Source: Chlorops oryzae
Taxonomy: Eukaryota; Arthropoda; Insecta; Diptera; Chloropidae
DNA length: 64,000 bases
Assembly: GCA_020466095.1 (NCBI GenBank)
Contig: CM035807.1
Coordinates: forward strand, 54,730,555-54,794,554
Reading direction: 5' to 3'
Positions within the stretch are counted from its first letter, which is position 1, and every line of letters begins with the position of its first letter. A program made the position numbers and the translations under genes. The notes beneath the pieces are model-generated. The model was not told the origin of the DNA. It saw only the letters and a list, made by a program, of their open reading frames with translations, and did no database searches. Positions 20,517 to 30,723 of this stretch are shown piece after piece.

Positions 20517-22495
20517 TAATACCACTCAATAAAGAGCTTTACATTTCACTATCGAAATACATTCCAATGGGGGATAATCTCAAGAATGAACGCATGGAAA
20601 TTCGTTTTGTAGATTCCTATAGATTCATGACAGCAAGCTTAGAAGGCTTAGCTCAAAACTTGCGATCTGAAGATTTTCACGTACTCAGATTAATGTATCC
20701 CAACACTGAACAGTTTTCTTTACTTAAAAGAAAGGGTGTCTTTCCCTATGAATATTTAGATTCAATTGAACGTCTTGAAGAAAATCAACTACCTCCCCGT
20801 GAGAAATTTTTCAATATACTAAATAATAGTGAGTGTTCTATTGAGGACTATAGTCATGCTGTAAATGTATGGAATACATTAAATTGTCAATCATTGAAAG
20901 AATACATGATTCTCTATTTAAAAACAGATGTATTTCTCCTAACCGATATCTTAGAAAATTTTCGAAAAATATGTAAAAGTATCTATGATTTGGATCCTTG
21001 TCAATACATAACTATTCCGGGCTTATCTTGGGATGCAATGTTGAAATCAACAAAAATAGAACTCGAACTATTTACAGATATAAGTATGTATGATTTCGTT
21101 AAAAAAGGAATCAGAGGTGGTATTGTCCAATGTTCAAAACGACATTCTAAAGCCAACAACAAATATATGCCTGATTTTGATTCCACCAAACCATCTGAAT
21201 ATATTGTATACTTAGATGCGAACAACTTGTATGGTTGGGCAATGTCTCAGTACCTACCTACTGGAGAATTTGAATGGGTAGAAGACATTGAAAGTTTTAA
21301 TATATTTGAAAAAGATTCAGAAGCTTTATATGGGTATATTTTAGAAGTAGATTTAGATTATCCCCAAGGAATTCATGATTATCATAATGATTTTCCTTTT
21401 TGTGCGGAAAATAAAAAAGTTGGTGGTTCAAGGACATCGAAACTAATAACAGACTTAACAGATAAACGAAATTATATCATTCACTATAGAGTTCTACAAC
21501 AATGTATTAAGAATGGAATGAAACTAATAAAAGTTCATAGAGTTTTAAAGTTTAAACAGTCACCTTGGTTAAAGAGCTACATTGACTTAAATACTCATCA
21601 TAGAACGCTCTCTAAGAGTGATTTTGAGAAGAATTTTTTTAAATTACTCAACAATTCGGTTAACGGTAAAACTATGGAAAATGTAGATAAAAGGAAAAAC
21701 ATAAAAATTGTGAGTGAATGGGAATGTAGAGGACGACATTTAGGTGCTCGTGCTCTTATAGCACATCCAATATTTCGCAGCGTTAAACATTTCAGCGACT
21801 CTATGATAGCAATTCAATTAGATCGGGATCATGTTACATATGATAAACCGTTATATTTAGGTTTTATAGTACTCGAGTTATCGAAATTTCTAATGTATGA
21901 TTTCCATTACGACTATATGAAACCCAAATATAATGAAAACCTTTTACTAAATTATATAGATACGGATTCCTTTATATACACAATAAAGACGGATGACTTT
22001 TATTCAGATATATCCAACGATATTGATTTGCGTTTTGATACGTCCGAATATCCTCCCAAAAATCCATATAATTTACCTTTAAAAAATAAAAAAATATTAG
22101 GAATGATGAAAGACGAAGCTAATGGAAAAATAATTAGAGAATTTGTGGGTCTACGTCGCAAAATGTATTCCTTAGTTATAACAACAGATACGAAAGAAAT
22201 AAAAAAGTCGAAAGGTGTTAAAAGATGCGTACTCAATAAATTGAGTATTAATGATTATAAATTATGTTTATTAGAAGATAAATATTATGTTCGCGATATG
22301 TATTTTTTTAAATCAAAATTTCATAAAATTTATACACAATTCTTTACGAAATTAGTTTTAAGTAACAATGATGATAAAAGATTTGTTAAAGAGGATAAAA
22401 AAAATACTTATGCTTACGGAGACTATAAGATTGCTGTAAATGATGACGAACTCATGAGTATTGCTAAAGATATTGAATTAATGGAATATATGTAA
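20510..22495 (+). pseudogene. Protein-primed DNA polymerase B, polymerase domain
   Basis: The open frame (ATG at 20,567, but reading in from about 20,510) contains ExoIII (YLKTDVFLLTD), motif A (YLDANNLYGWAM), motif B (KLLNNSVNGKTMEN) and motif C (YIDTDSF) with both catalytic aspartates. These are hallmarks of protein-primed family B polymerases (pPolB). The domain itself is uninterrupted for 642 codons. The whole gene is 18,635-22,495 with one stop, one intron and one frameshift. Confidence 0.95.
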
Positions 22496-22569
22496 AGGTT
22501 TATAATTATCAGATATTATCAAATTATAAATAAAAGAAACTTTTTATGTATTTAAAATTGATATTTTAT

Positions 22570-22960
22570 TTAATTGTTGCATGATTGTGAATACAGAAAC
22601 TTTAAACACAAATGACCACAGTTATATGAATTGTATTGCTGATGTTGTTTATAGTTGTATCTTAAATTATTTGCACCGAGATATTTGACAACTTCTTTCG
22701 GTGGTGGAAAGTTACCAAAACTATCAAAATATTCCTTAACAGTATTATTTTTAAAATATGCTACCCAATGAGTACCATCTACATCTGATGAATCCAGATT
22801 AATTATTCCATATTCCATATTCAATCTTATGAGGACGTCTTGGTAAAGTATTTCGCATAAAAACTCCTCTGAAAGATTTCAAGTTAGCGGCATATTTTCT
22901 TAGGTCGACCTCGGTTAGGGCTCTTTTGGGTAAAGTGCTAATTAGTTTTTTGAATAAGGA
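22570..22960 (-). pseudogene. Adenain-like cysteine protease of the Polinton (frameshifted)
   Basis: The C-terminal 84-codon frame (22,824-22,570) has the catalytic His in DGTHWVAYF, an acidic residue in EYFDSFG and the catalytic Cys in YNCGHLCLKF, as in adenovirus-type (C5/Ulp1-like) maturation proteases. The N-terminal part lies in another frame (about 22,960-22,825, including KRALTEVDLRKYA and FRGVFMRNTLP). The two are separated by a 7-bp tandem duplication (GAATATG repeated) near 22,810-22,825. The start codon is unclear and overlaps the end of the PLA2/pX gene. Likely role: processing of capsid proteins. Confidence 0.9.
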
Positions 22961-23751
22961 CGAAGATAGAAACCATATCCATTTCTATAGGCTTTTAAAT
23001 AAAGCCCATTTCCAATGGCAACAGGTTCCTTGGGCTTTTTATCCTTTGCAGATATTATATTTTTTATCATATTTGCAATCGACATGCCTCCAGATACTAT
23101 TCCTCCAAGTTTCGCAATACCCGCTAAAATTGGTATTAATGGTAAAAATCCACCCACTTTTGGTACAGGGATTATACGAGGTAGAACTTTTCGATTTTTC
23201 CTCTTAAGAGTAGATGATAAAGATTTCTCAGCAATTTGAATAGCATCATTCATATCAATTGGTTTTGAATTTTTAAAACTTTTGTAGCATTTTTTATTGC
23301 AGTAGTGAACAATTTAGTACAGAATTTCTTCTTTTTGTTCTTCACAGTCTTTAGTTTTCGATTATTGTTTTTTCGAAGACTACCACCTATCTTCAGTTTG
23401 GCTTTCATTGCGTTTGTGACAAACCAAGCGTTTGCCTTTTCTGCGACACTCGAATCTGGAGCTTTTACTCTCTCCCAAGCTCTCTCAACTAAAATCTTAT
23501 CGGCAAATGCGGCGATTAGGTAAGTCTTTGAATTTAGAGTAGGCAATATCGTGTTCTCTACATGCAGAATCCAAAAGATTTATACCCTTGTCTCCTTTTG
23601 CTAAACGTTTTTCGAGTTTAGTTCCCGGTCCACAAAACTGATAGTCTGGTAAATGAAGTTCAATTGGCAGTTTATTAATAAGGTTATTTATTAATCCTTT
23701 TCCAACGGCTTTACGTTTACGACTAAATAGTTTTTTGCTGCTAACAAGCAT
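22942..23751 (-). pseudogene. Phospholipase A2 / pX-like capsid-associated protein of the Polinton
   Basis: Three frames in series form one protein. 23,751-23,497 carries a parvovirus-type PLA2 domain: Ca-binding YQFCGPG (37-43) and catalytic HD..Y in EHDIAY (66-71). 23,546-23,250 continues with RAWERVKAPDSS and a basic Lys-rich part. 23,253-22,942 ends with a Gly/Leu hydrophobic segment (GGFLPLIPILAGIAKLGG), reminiscent of adenoviral pX/pVI-type small capsid proteins. The breaks are single-base shifts near 23,510 and in an A run near 23,270. The PLA2 would permeabilise membranes during particle entry, as known for parvoviruses; here it is inferred from the motifs. Confidence 0.85.
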
Positions 23752-23828
23752 TTATAAATTTTTGTTTGTTTGTATAGCACACAAATCAACGGTCAAAAGC
23801 GTTCATTGTTGTTAGTTAAAAAAGTAAA

Positions 23829-24524
23829 ATGCGTTTCATAAGACAACAAATCAATATTTCGGTGAAAAATTTAGACCTAAAAACGATTTCAAATGATAAA
23901 TTGTCACAAATACGTCATAGTTCATTGCTACCAAACACAATACGTGCACTAATTGTCGGACCATCGAATTGTGGAAAAACCAACATTATGTTGAGTCTTA
24001 TTGAAAGTCTCAATGGTCTTAGATTTAAAAATGTATACTTATATTCAAAGTCATTGCATCAACCCAAATATCAATATCTTCAACAACTTATAAAACCAAT
24101 AAAAGGAATGGGCTTTTACACCTTCTCAGATAATGAAGAAGTTCTAGCTTCAGAAAAAGCAAAATCAGATTCTATTTTTATCTTCGATGATGTTGCATGT
24201 GAAAAACAGAACAATATACGAAATTATTTCTCTATGGGTCGGCACAATAATATTGATAGCTTTTATCTATGCCAAACTTATACTCGAATACCAAAACATC
24301 TGATTCGTGACAATGCAAACTTAATTATCATGTTTAAACAAGATGAAACGAAAATAAGACATATTTATAATGATCATGTTGGTACTGATATGTCATTTCA
24401 AGATTTTTTAAAAATTTGTACTGAATGTTGGAAGGATAAATATGGGTTTCTCGTCATTAGCAAAGATGATTCATTAAATAGTGGACGATTTAGAAAAGGG
24501 TTCAACATATTTATTCATCTATAA
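23829..24524 (+). CDS. FtsK/HerA-type genome-packaging ATPase (intact)
   Basis: A 231-codon frame with Walker A GPSNCGKT (44-51), Walker B IFIFDD (116-121) and a conserved Gln in YLCQTYTR. The length is normal for Polinton packaging ATPases (A32-like). It would drive DNA into the capsid. It starts 77 bp from the divergent PLA2 gene, so a bidirectional promoter between 23,752 and 23,828 is likely. Confidence 0.95.
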   Translation: MRFIRQQINISVKNLDLKTISNDKLSQIRHSSLLPNTIRALIVGPSNCGKTNIMLSLIESLNGLRFKNVYLYSKSLHQPKYQYLQQLIKPIKGMGFYTFSDNEEVLASEKAKSDSIFIFDDVACEKQNNIRNYFSMGRHNNIDSFYLCQTYTRIPKHLIRDNANLIIMFKQDETKIRHIYNDHVGTDMSFQDFLKICTECWKDKYGFLVISKDDSLNSGRFRKGFNIFIHL

Positions 24525-24535
24525 AAGCAAAGTGT

Positions 24536-25216
24536 ATGCGCAACAAAATATTCAGTTTCAAAAACAGATCAAGCATTTCAACAACAATGTTTGGAGTCAA
24601 GCAACAATCTGATCAGTTCAATAGTCATCCTTCTTCTTCTTCATCGACAGCAAACAGCCCTGTTCATTATGGAACAGACCTGTTCAATAAGCAGATCTGT
24701 TCAACAGCAACAACAATAAGCAGACCTGTTCATCGAGGAACAGACTCGTTTTGGCCACCATCAGTCCAGAGTGTAAAGAATGTTAAACCTTTGGATATGA
24801 CCGATCGAATGTGCTATGAGAGCGAGCGCCTAAAAACTTTCGAAAATTGGCCTTTGGGATGGATGGATACAAGTAGGCTTGCACAATTTGGAATGTTTTA
24901 CACTGGCAGTGAAGATATTGCAAAATGTTACTTTTGCACAGTGGAAATTTGTAAATGGAAAATAAATGATGATCTTCTAGCATAACATATACGCTGGTCG
25001 ACTAATTGTCCATTAATATGCTTACGTCATACCAACAATCATACTATTCATCAAGATGAGTTGAATGCAATATTGCAAATATCACGACTTATTCTACGCC
25101 TTAAAGCAATAGTATATCCACGATGCAGTAGCAAATATGTTTTTCCAAACGACATATATACAGTTTTACATATGGTCAATGCATTATTACAACTGCAAAC
25201 TACTGTACCCGATTGA
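24536..25216 (+). pseudogene. BIR-domain (IAP-like) protein carried by the Polinton, one nonsense codon
   Basis: A Ser/Thr-rich N-terminal half (1-90, with short repeats around HYGTDLF / HRGTDSF) is followed by one BIR domain (about 96-165). It has ERLKTFENWP, a Gly-rich turn, and the zinc ligands in exact C-x2-C-x16-H-x6-C spacing (C131, C134, H151, C158). A single TAA at 24,983-24,985 (codon 150) falls inside the domain, directly before the His ligand. The same frame then stays open for 76 more codons to 25,216. BIR proteins bind caspases or their regulators and block apoptosis. No RING finger is visible. It sits 12 bp after the ATPase gene. Confidence 0.9.
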
Positions 25217-25276
25217 AAACTAATCAAATATATTTTTATAAACTGTATACAATTCTATTTTTTCTTTTCTCTATTC

Positions 25277-25307
25277 GAGAGAGAGAGAGAGAGAGAGAGA
25301 TAGAGAG
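25277..25307. repeat. GA microsatellite
   Basis: A run of GA dinucleotides with one interruption, between the BIR gene and the tRNA-like segment. Confidence 0.9.
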
Positions 25308-25403
25308 TTATATTTTATCACTTATTTCCCGATTCATTGCAATGTAGAAGTTACAGTGAAAGAGAGAGGAAGAGAATAAATAGGATTTTCTAAAGTTTCT
25401 ACC

Positions 25404-25485
25404 TGTGTCGAGAGTTAAATATCTCGCTTTGAGCCTATAGATGTATGACAACGACATACTCCTAACCACTACGCCACGGAAGGTG
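25404..25485 (-). ncRNA. tRNA-like or tRNA-derived segment in the Polinton
   Basis: Read on the minus strand, TGGCGTAGTGG (25,476-25,466) fits a pol III A box, GGCTCAAAGC (25,435-25,426) resembles a B box, and between them GTATG-7 nt-CATAC forms a 5-bp anticodon-like stem with a 7-nt loop. The acceptor and T stems do not pair convincingly and no T-run terminator is seen. It could be a tRNA pseudogene or a SINE head rather than a functional tRNA. Confidence 0.4.
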
Positions 25486-25609
25486 GCAATTAAATTGAGG
25501 AAAATTTATAATATAAAAGATGTCATGGACACTTAAATGATCTCATTAATAATTTAACCATTACTGCAAACAGTTCATTGAGAGCGTTATCAGTAGCAAC
25601 AACAAAGTC

Positions 25610-26515
25610 ATGGATGATGAATTGCTTTCCAAAATTATTCAGACGAGAAAAGTTTTGAGGGATAAGTTCAAAGCCATTAAAATTAATGATTTAAGCGCAG
25701 TAGAAAGTCTGGAAAAAACTTTTCTACCAATCACAGCTCCAATTAAAGATTTGCTTACAGAAACTAAAGTTAAAAATGAAATAGTAAATGATTTGGCTAA
25801 AAACTCTAAAGCAAATATTTCAACTTTCAAAAAAAAAAAAAATTAATTCAAAAGACGGATGAAAAAAGATAGAAGGAGGAAAAACATTAATAAATCAAAC
25901 ACTATTAAAGCCATGGAAGAAGAAGAAGGAGAAGTCAGTAATTTGTTAAATGAACCGAAGTTTGATCTACTAGAAAAGCAAAACAGTCTAGATAGAATAT
26001 TTGGATTGAATTACAATTCGGAAAAGCAATTGATGTTTGGAGACTCAAAAATATCATTCAAAAGTTCTAATCAAGTTCAAATTGGTGACGAAACATTTAC
26101 AATGACACCAGGATTTTTTCAGTTAATGTTCACAAAAAATCCTATCGAATATACTGAACCGGATTTAAAATTTTATAAGAAAATTCTATTGAAAATTAAT
26201 GCCTATAGACGTGGCTATACATCTCGTGGTCAAGTCAATGGAAACAAAGGACCCAAGTATCTAAACATTATTGAATTTTTAATCAAAGATGTGGAGAGTA
26301 AAGGGTCAAACTCGAACTAAGATGTGAAGAAAGAAGGATTTGGTTTAATGAATTTAAATTTGAATCCAATCAACTATATATATTGGGATGACCCAAATGA
26401 ATTGGTTAATCGTTTACGACTACTCATAGCATCACAATCTGCAGGACATAATAATCATAACAACGAAATTATTTCAATTATTGAAGAGCTTAAAGAAGCT
26501 GACATAATTGAATGA
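25610..26515 (+). pseudogene. Conserved Polinton protein with DUF8207-like region (two in-frame stops)
   Basis: Three segments in the same frame: 25,610-25,846 (helical, Lys-rich), 25,859-26,320 (with FGDSKISFK and a YTPxxL-type region, MTPGFFQLMF) and 26,324-26,515 (YWDDPNELVNRLRLLIASQS, then HNNEIISIIEELKEAD). They are separated only by TAA codons at 25,844 and 26,318. This matches a protein present in most insect Polintons, function unknown. The first stop follows a 13-14 A run that may also hide an indel. Confidence 0.8.
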
Positions 26516-26969
26516 AAACTCGACGAAAAGTAAAAAGATGAGCGTGGACAATTTTGGTCGATATAATAACAATACATCCAAGTCAAAAAGTTTTAATACG
26601 GAATTGACTCTAAGCGCTAGCAGAGATCACAGCTTCAACGCTCATTTAAAACGCATCAGAAATCTTAAAGATCCAATAGTAAAGCGCAACGCTGCAACGC
26701 AAAATTTTGTAATTCTAAGTCTTGATGCGTATCGAACTGAATTTCAGGATTCAATTAAAGCTTATGAAAGTCGCCGTAATAAAGAAATTGAAACAGTTTA
26801 TGAAAAAATTAAATCTATTGAACGCGATATTGATGAGAGGTTTAAGGTGTATATGGAATATGTTGAGAAGCGTTTAAAAGGTACGGAAAATGTTTTGTTT
26901 TCAATGATTTCTAATCAAAACATTATTCAAAAACCAAACCAAAACCACACAATACCATCTTCAAGATGA
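26508..26969 (+). CDS. Polinton hypothetical protein with coiled coil
   Basis: A 153-codon intact frame overlapping the previous gene end (8 bp) and the integrase start (4 bp). The middle segment (FNAHLKRIRNLKDPI, then a DAV-like NAATQNFV) resembles the 'rI.N..dP....Av....' repeat of shaft-like fibre proteins. The C-terminal half (EIETVYEKIKSIERDIDERF) is coiled coil. It is possibly structural; the function is unknown. Confidence 0.65.
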   Translation: MNENSTKSKKMSVDNFGRYNNNTSKSKSFNTELTLSASRDHSFNAHLKRIRNLKDPIVKRNAATQNFVILSLDAYRTEFQDSIKAYESRRNKEIETVYEKIKSIERDIDERFKVYMEYVEKRLKGTENVLFSMISNQNIIQKPNQNHTIPSSR

Positions 26970-27883
26970 GTCGATATCAAATAGTTGAGGAGTTCCATCG
27001 ACAGGCACGAAGAAATTTTAAACGAAGAGCTGTTATAACCAAAGGTATTGATGATCTTTGGCAAGCTGATTTAGTGGAAATGGGTAATTACTCTACATTC
27101 ATTAAAGGCTATCGCTACCTACTCACAATCATTGACACTTTCTCCAAATATGCCTGGACCGTTGCGATAAAGCCGAAAACAGCTCCTGATGTTACCAAAG
27201 CAATGAAAAGTGTATTTGAATGCGGCCGAAAACCTAAAAATTTGCAAACAGATGATGGGAAGGAATTCTTCAATAAAGAGTTTCAACTTTTAATGAAACA
27301 AAACAAAATAAATCACTACTCTACCTATAGTGTAATGAAAGCCTCGATAGTTGAACGATTTAATCGCACTTTGAAAAATATGATGTGGAAGGGCTTCAGT
27401 AATCGCGGTTCTTACAAATGGATTGATGAATATCAAAAATTGACTAAAGAGTACAATGGAAAAGTGCACAGAACAAAAAAAATTGCACCCGATAAAGTGA
27501 ATTCTTTAAATGCAGCAACAATTCTAAAAACGATTTACAACCGTCTGAAAGTCTATAATAAGCCCAAATTTCATGTAAACGATTACGTTCGAATAAGCAA
27601 ATATAAACATGTTTTTGAGAAAGGTTACACACCCAATTGGACAACGGAAATCTTCAAGATAAATAAGATTCAAAATACCAATACATGTACTTATATTCTA
27701 GAAGACTATCAGGGAAATGTAATTAAGGGTGCTTTCTATACACAAGAATTGCAAAAATCACGTTTTCCTCACATGTATTTAGTTGAGAAAGTTATAAAGA
27801 AGCGGGGTGATAAAGTGTATGTAAAATGGTTGGGGTTTTCCGATAGTCACAACTCTTGGTTAAATAAATATAATATACTATGA
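26966..27883 (+). CDS. Retroviral-type integrase with C-terminal chromodomain (intact)
   Basis: A 305-codon frame. The DDE residues are Asp in QADLVEM (about 35), Asp in QTDDGKEF (about 96) and Glu in SIVERFNRT (about 130). An SH3-like segment follows, then a chromodomain-like end (YLVEKVIKKR...VYVKWLGF...SW) at about 265-305. It is the Polinton integrase that makes 6-bp target duplications; the chromodomain probably guides target choice. The start at 26,966 overlaps the previous stop (ATGA). Confidence 0.95.
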   Translation: MSRYQIVEEFHRQARRNFKRRAVITKGIDDLWQADLVEMGNYSTFIKGYRYLLTIIDTFSKYAWTVAIKPKTAPDVTKAMKSVFECGRKPKNLQTDDGKEFFNKEFQLLMKQNKINHYSTYSVMKASIVERFNRTLKNMMWKGFSNRGSYKWIDEYQKLTKEYNGKVHRTKKIAPDKVNSLNAATILKTIYNRLKVYNKPKFHVNDYVRISKYKHVFEKGYTPNWTTEIFKINKIQNTNTCTYILEDYQGNVIKGAFYTQELQKSRFPHMYLVEKVIKKRGDKVYVKWLGFSDSHNSWLNKYNIL

Positions 27884-27917
27884 AAAAATTTTATAAAAAG
27901 AAGTTTTATTTCTTTGA

Positions 27918-28649
27918 TTGATTCAGTTTACTTTACTATCTCAACCCCTCAAGATGTCAAGAACATTGATTTTGACTGGAAATTCCTCAATTCTTACAGC
28001 AAATTATTTTCCTCCCATAGAGCTTAAAAAGGAATATGTTTGTGGACTGATTGATTTTCATACATATTACTCAATACCGAATATTGATGAAAAAAATAAC
28101 CTTTTTCACATTGGCAAGCATGTAATCGAGCTTCCTATCGGGTCATATGAGTTCGATGATATTGTGAAATATATTTTAGACGCATACGAAAATCAAGAAG
28201 CAGCAGCAGCTGGTGCTACATTAAGTATAAAGGCCAATCATAATACATTAAAAGCTGAAATCTTCTCTGAAAAAGATATAATTTATTTTGATAGAGAGAG
28301 AAGCATTGGATCGCTTTTGGGATTTTCAAAGCGTCAACTTAAACCTTATGAAACACATATATCGGATACAAGTTTAATGATTACCCAAAACAATGTTGTA
28401 CGTATTGAGTGCAACATTGTGGGCGGTTCATATGTAAACAGTACCTTGGCACACACCTTACATGAATTCTCTATAAATGTTGAACCGGGATATAAAATAG
28501 ACATAATTCCAAATAATGTTATCTATTTGCCTGTGATCGTCAAAGAGATAGGTTCAATTGCAGTTAGACTTGTTAACGAAAACGGTGTATTATTAAATTT
28601 TCAAGGAGAAACAATTACATTAAGACTCCACTTGAAACCTGTTGAATAA
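27918..28649 (+). CDS. Polinton minor capsid (penton-like) protein (intact)
   Basis: A 243-codon frame; the more likely start is the ATG at 27,954 (MSRTLILTGNSS), since the first 12 codons look like leader. It has the pattern typical of Polinton single-jelly-roll minor capsid proteins: YFPPIELKKEYVCGLIDF near the start, IELPIGSYEFDDI, SIGSLLGFSKR and a conserved Gly-rich IVGGSYVN. It would form the pentameric vertices. Confidence 0.88.
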   Translation: MIQFTLLSQPLKMSRTLILTGNSSILTANYFPPIELKKEYVCGLIDFHTYYSIPNIDEKNNLFHIGKHVIELPIGSYEFDDIVKYILDAYENQEAAAAGATLSIKANHNTLKAEIFSEKDIIYFDRERSIGSLLGFSKRQLKPYETHISDTSLMITQNNVVRIECNIVGGSYVNSTLAHTLHEFSINVEPGYKIDIIPNNVIYLPVIVKEIGSIAVRLVNENGVLLNFQGETITLRLHLKPVE

Positions 28650-28661
28650 TTAGCATCAGCT

Positions 28662-28838
28662 ATGATTATATTTAATAAAAATGGTGTGAACGATGGTTCT
28701 TCTATCAGTTTATCTTCATCTCTTGTACATAACGCATCAACAATAAGCAAAGAAAAATTTCTTATAAAAAAGCCATTAAGTATTAAAAATAGAAACTTTT
28801 TACAATCATTGGGATTTACTTACATTAAAAAGAAATGA
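28662..28838 (+). CDS. Small Polinton ORF (58 aa)
   Basis: It starts ATGATTATATTTAATAAAAA and ends at a TGA that overlaps the ATG of the major capsid gene (ATGA). The product is basic and ends with NFLQSLGFTYIKKK; a C-terminal 'FL.SLGF' is recurrent in small proteins placed before Polinton major capsid genes. Function unknown. Confidence 0.6.
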   Translation: MIIFNKNGVNDGSSISLSSSLVHNASTISKEKFLIKKPLSIKNRNFLQSLGFTYIKKK

Positions 28839-30025
28839 ATAATATCTTGAGAGTTGAGGAACAACCCGTCTTCGATGAGTCTATTACGAAGAAAGAATTT
28901 CACACATATCAACCATATTTGCAATCCTTTAACAACAATGATGAGATACGGATAGCAATTCAAAATCAAGATCTCTACGTTCTACCTCATGAAAGCTTAC
29001 TGTACATTGAGGGGGTTGTTTCAATTGGTTCCGAAAATGCAGAACCCAAAGGAGTTAAATTTCGAAATAATTGTATTGCATATCTATTTGAGGAAATACG
29101 TTATGAAATGAATGGTGTGGAAATTGATCGCACACGGTCCTTGGGTCAAACTTCTACTTTAAAAAATCTTGTATCCTTAAACAAAAATACAAGTACAATG
29201 TTGGAAAATGCCGGTTGGTCTCCGGAAGAAAATATTAAACCAGCTATAAATAATGGCTATTTCAATTTTTGCGTACCACTAAAAATGTTGATGGGCTTTG
29301 CCGAAGACTTTGATAAAATTATGATAAATTCAAAACATGAGCTTATCTTGCTACGTTCTAGATCAAATGATAAGTCTGTCTATAGTACGGAAGAGAGTGA
29401 AAAGGATAACATTAACTTAAAGCTCTTAAATGTTGCTTGGAAGGTTCCCCAAATTCAATTATCCGATGCAGCCAAATTGAAAATCTATACAACTATTAAA
29501 GAGGATATTCCTCTACCTATATCATTTCGTAGTTGGGAATGTTACTTTTATCCAGAGCTACCTCAAAGTACAAATCATACATGGAACATAAAAGTAGGAA
29601 CACAAAGTGAGCGTCCTCGTTTTATTCTTATCGGTTTCAAGAATGGAGAAAAGTTTACAAACTGTAGCTTAACCGATTAAAAAGTACATTTAAACTCTGT
29701 TTCATATCCATACGATGACCTAAATTTAAATTTGCCTCGTAATCGATATGCTCTCTTATATGAAATGTATGCAAGGTTTCAACAAAGTTATTACATGATT
29801 GAGTCACACCCACTTTTATGCTGCAAAAAGTTTAAAGAATGTCCAATAATTGTTATTGACACGTGGCATCAAAATGAAGAATTTAAAACAGGTGCTCTCG
29901 ATATTCGTATAATGTTCAAAACTCTTGAAAACATTAAACCAAACACTTCGGCATATTGTGTTCTTATACATGATCGTGTAATAACATACAAACCGATGAC
30001 TGGTGAAATTGTAAAGCACACTTAA
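28835..30025 (+). pseudogene. Polinton major capsid protein (one nonsense codon)
   Basis: A 397-codon frame interrupted only by TAA at 29,678-29,680. The N-terminal part (PYLQSFNNNDEIRI, RNNCIAYLFEEIRYEMNGVE) and C-terminal part (SYPYDDLNLN, RYALLYEMYARFQQSYY, then a hydrophobic ILIH-type end) fit the double-jelly-roll major capsid protein of Polintons. Both flanks of the stop are conserved and in frame, so this is a single recent nonsense change. Confidence 0.9.
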
Positions 30026-30120
30026 TATAAAGCATTGATTTGTAGCACATTTTATTTATTTCATCATAAGCCTTTGAGCAAAAAACTTGTTCACGACAAT
30101 AAAACCCGGATAAAGGAAAA

Positions 30121-30639
30121 ATGCCTAAATTTGTTGTCTTCGATTGTCAAGGATTCCGACTCACTAATAACCAATTCATTTTTAAGGAAGTCGCTTTTTG
30201 CTTCAGTGATAAAAAATATATCCATTTTCTTATAAAGTCACCATTTAATTTCAAAATATTGAACGATGCCGAGAAAAAATCAGTAATTTGGCTCAAAAAC
30301 AACTACCATATGCTCGATTGGGACTCTGGTGAATTCACTTTGAGTGAAATGAAGAAATATATGAAATTTCTCCTCAAAGGCTATCAAATACATGTAAAAG
30401 GCGAAGAAAAATCAATGTGGGCAAAGGCACTTTTGGCAGAGTGCGCAATTTCTGGCATAAAAGAAATCGATTGTAATTATTCGCTTAAGAACATAAGGCA
30501 CCTATGTGATTCAGATGATATAACATGTAACAATCATTGTAATTTGTTGACAAGAAAAAAGAAAGCTTGCGCTTGCGCCCTTAAAAATTCTTTAGCTCTA
30601 AGAAAATTTGTTCAAGATTATGGTTCAGCTATGTCATAA
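30121..30639 (+). CDS. Conserved Polinton protein of unknown function
   Basis: A 172-codon frame beginning MPKFVVFDCQGF. The first strand with an Asp resembles the start of an RNase H/DEDD-type fold, and the C-terminal part is Cys-rich (C..C...CNLL...CACAL). It lies after the capsid genes on the same strand. I know similar ORFs from Polintons but no assigned function; nuclease activity is a guess only. Confidence 0.6.
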   Translation: MPKFVVFDCQGFRLTNNQFIFKEVAFCFSDKKYIHFLIKSPFNFKILNDAEKKSVIWLKNNYHMLDWDSGEFTLSEMKKYMKFLLKGYQIHVKGEEKSMWAKALLAECAISGIKEIDCNYSLKNIRHLCDSDDITCNNHCNLLTRKKKACACALKNSLALRKFVQDYGSAMS

Positions 30640-30723
30640 AATTCTCTATTCATTTATTAAATAAAAGATTCTTTTAGGAATTGAAAACAAAATTTATTTT
30701 CTTTTATTTTTGAAAAAATTTTT

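Noticed and set aside
25439..25465. Call of a functional tRNA with an anticodon inside the Polinton
   Set aside because: The anticodon-like stem is good but acceptor and T stems do not pair, so only a tRNA-like segment is reported.
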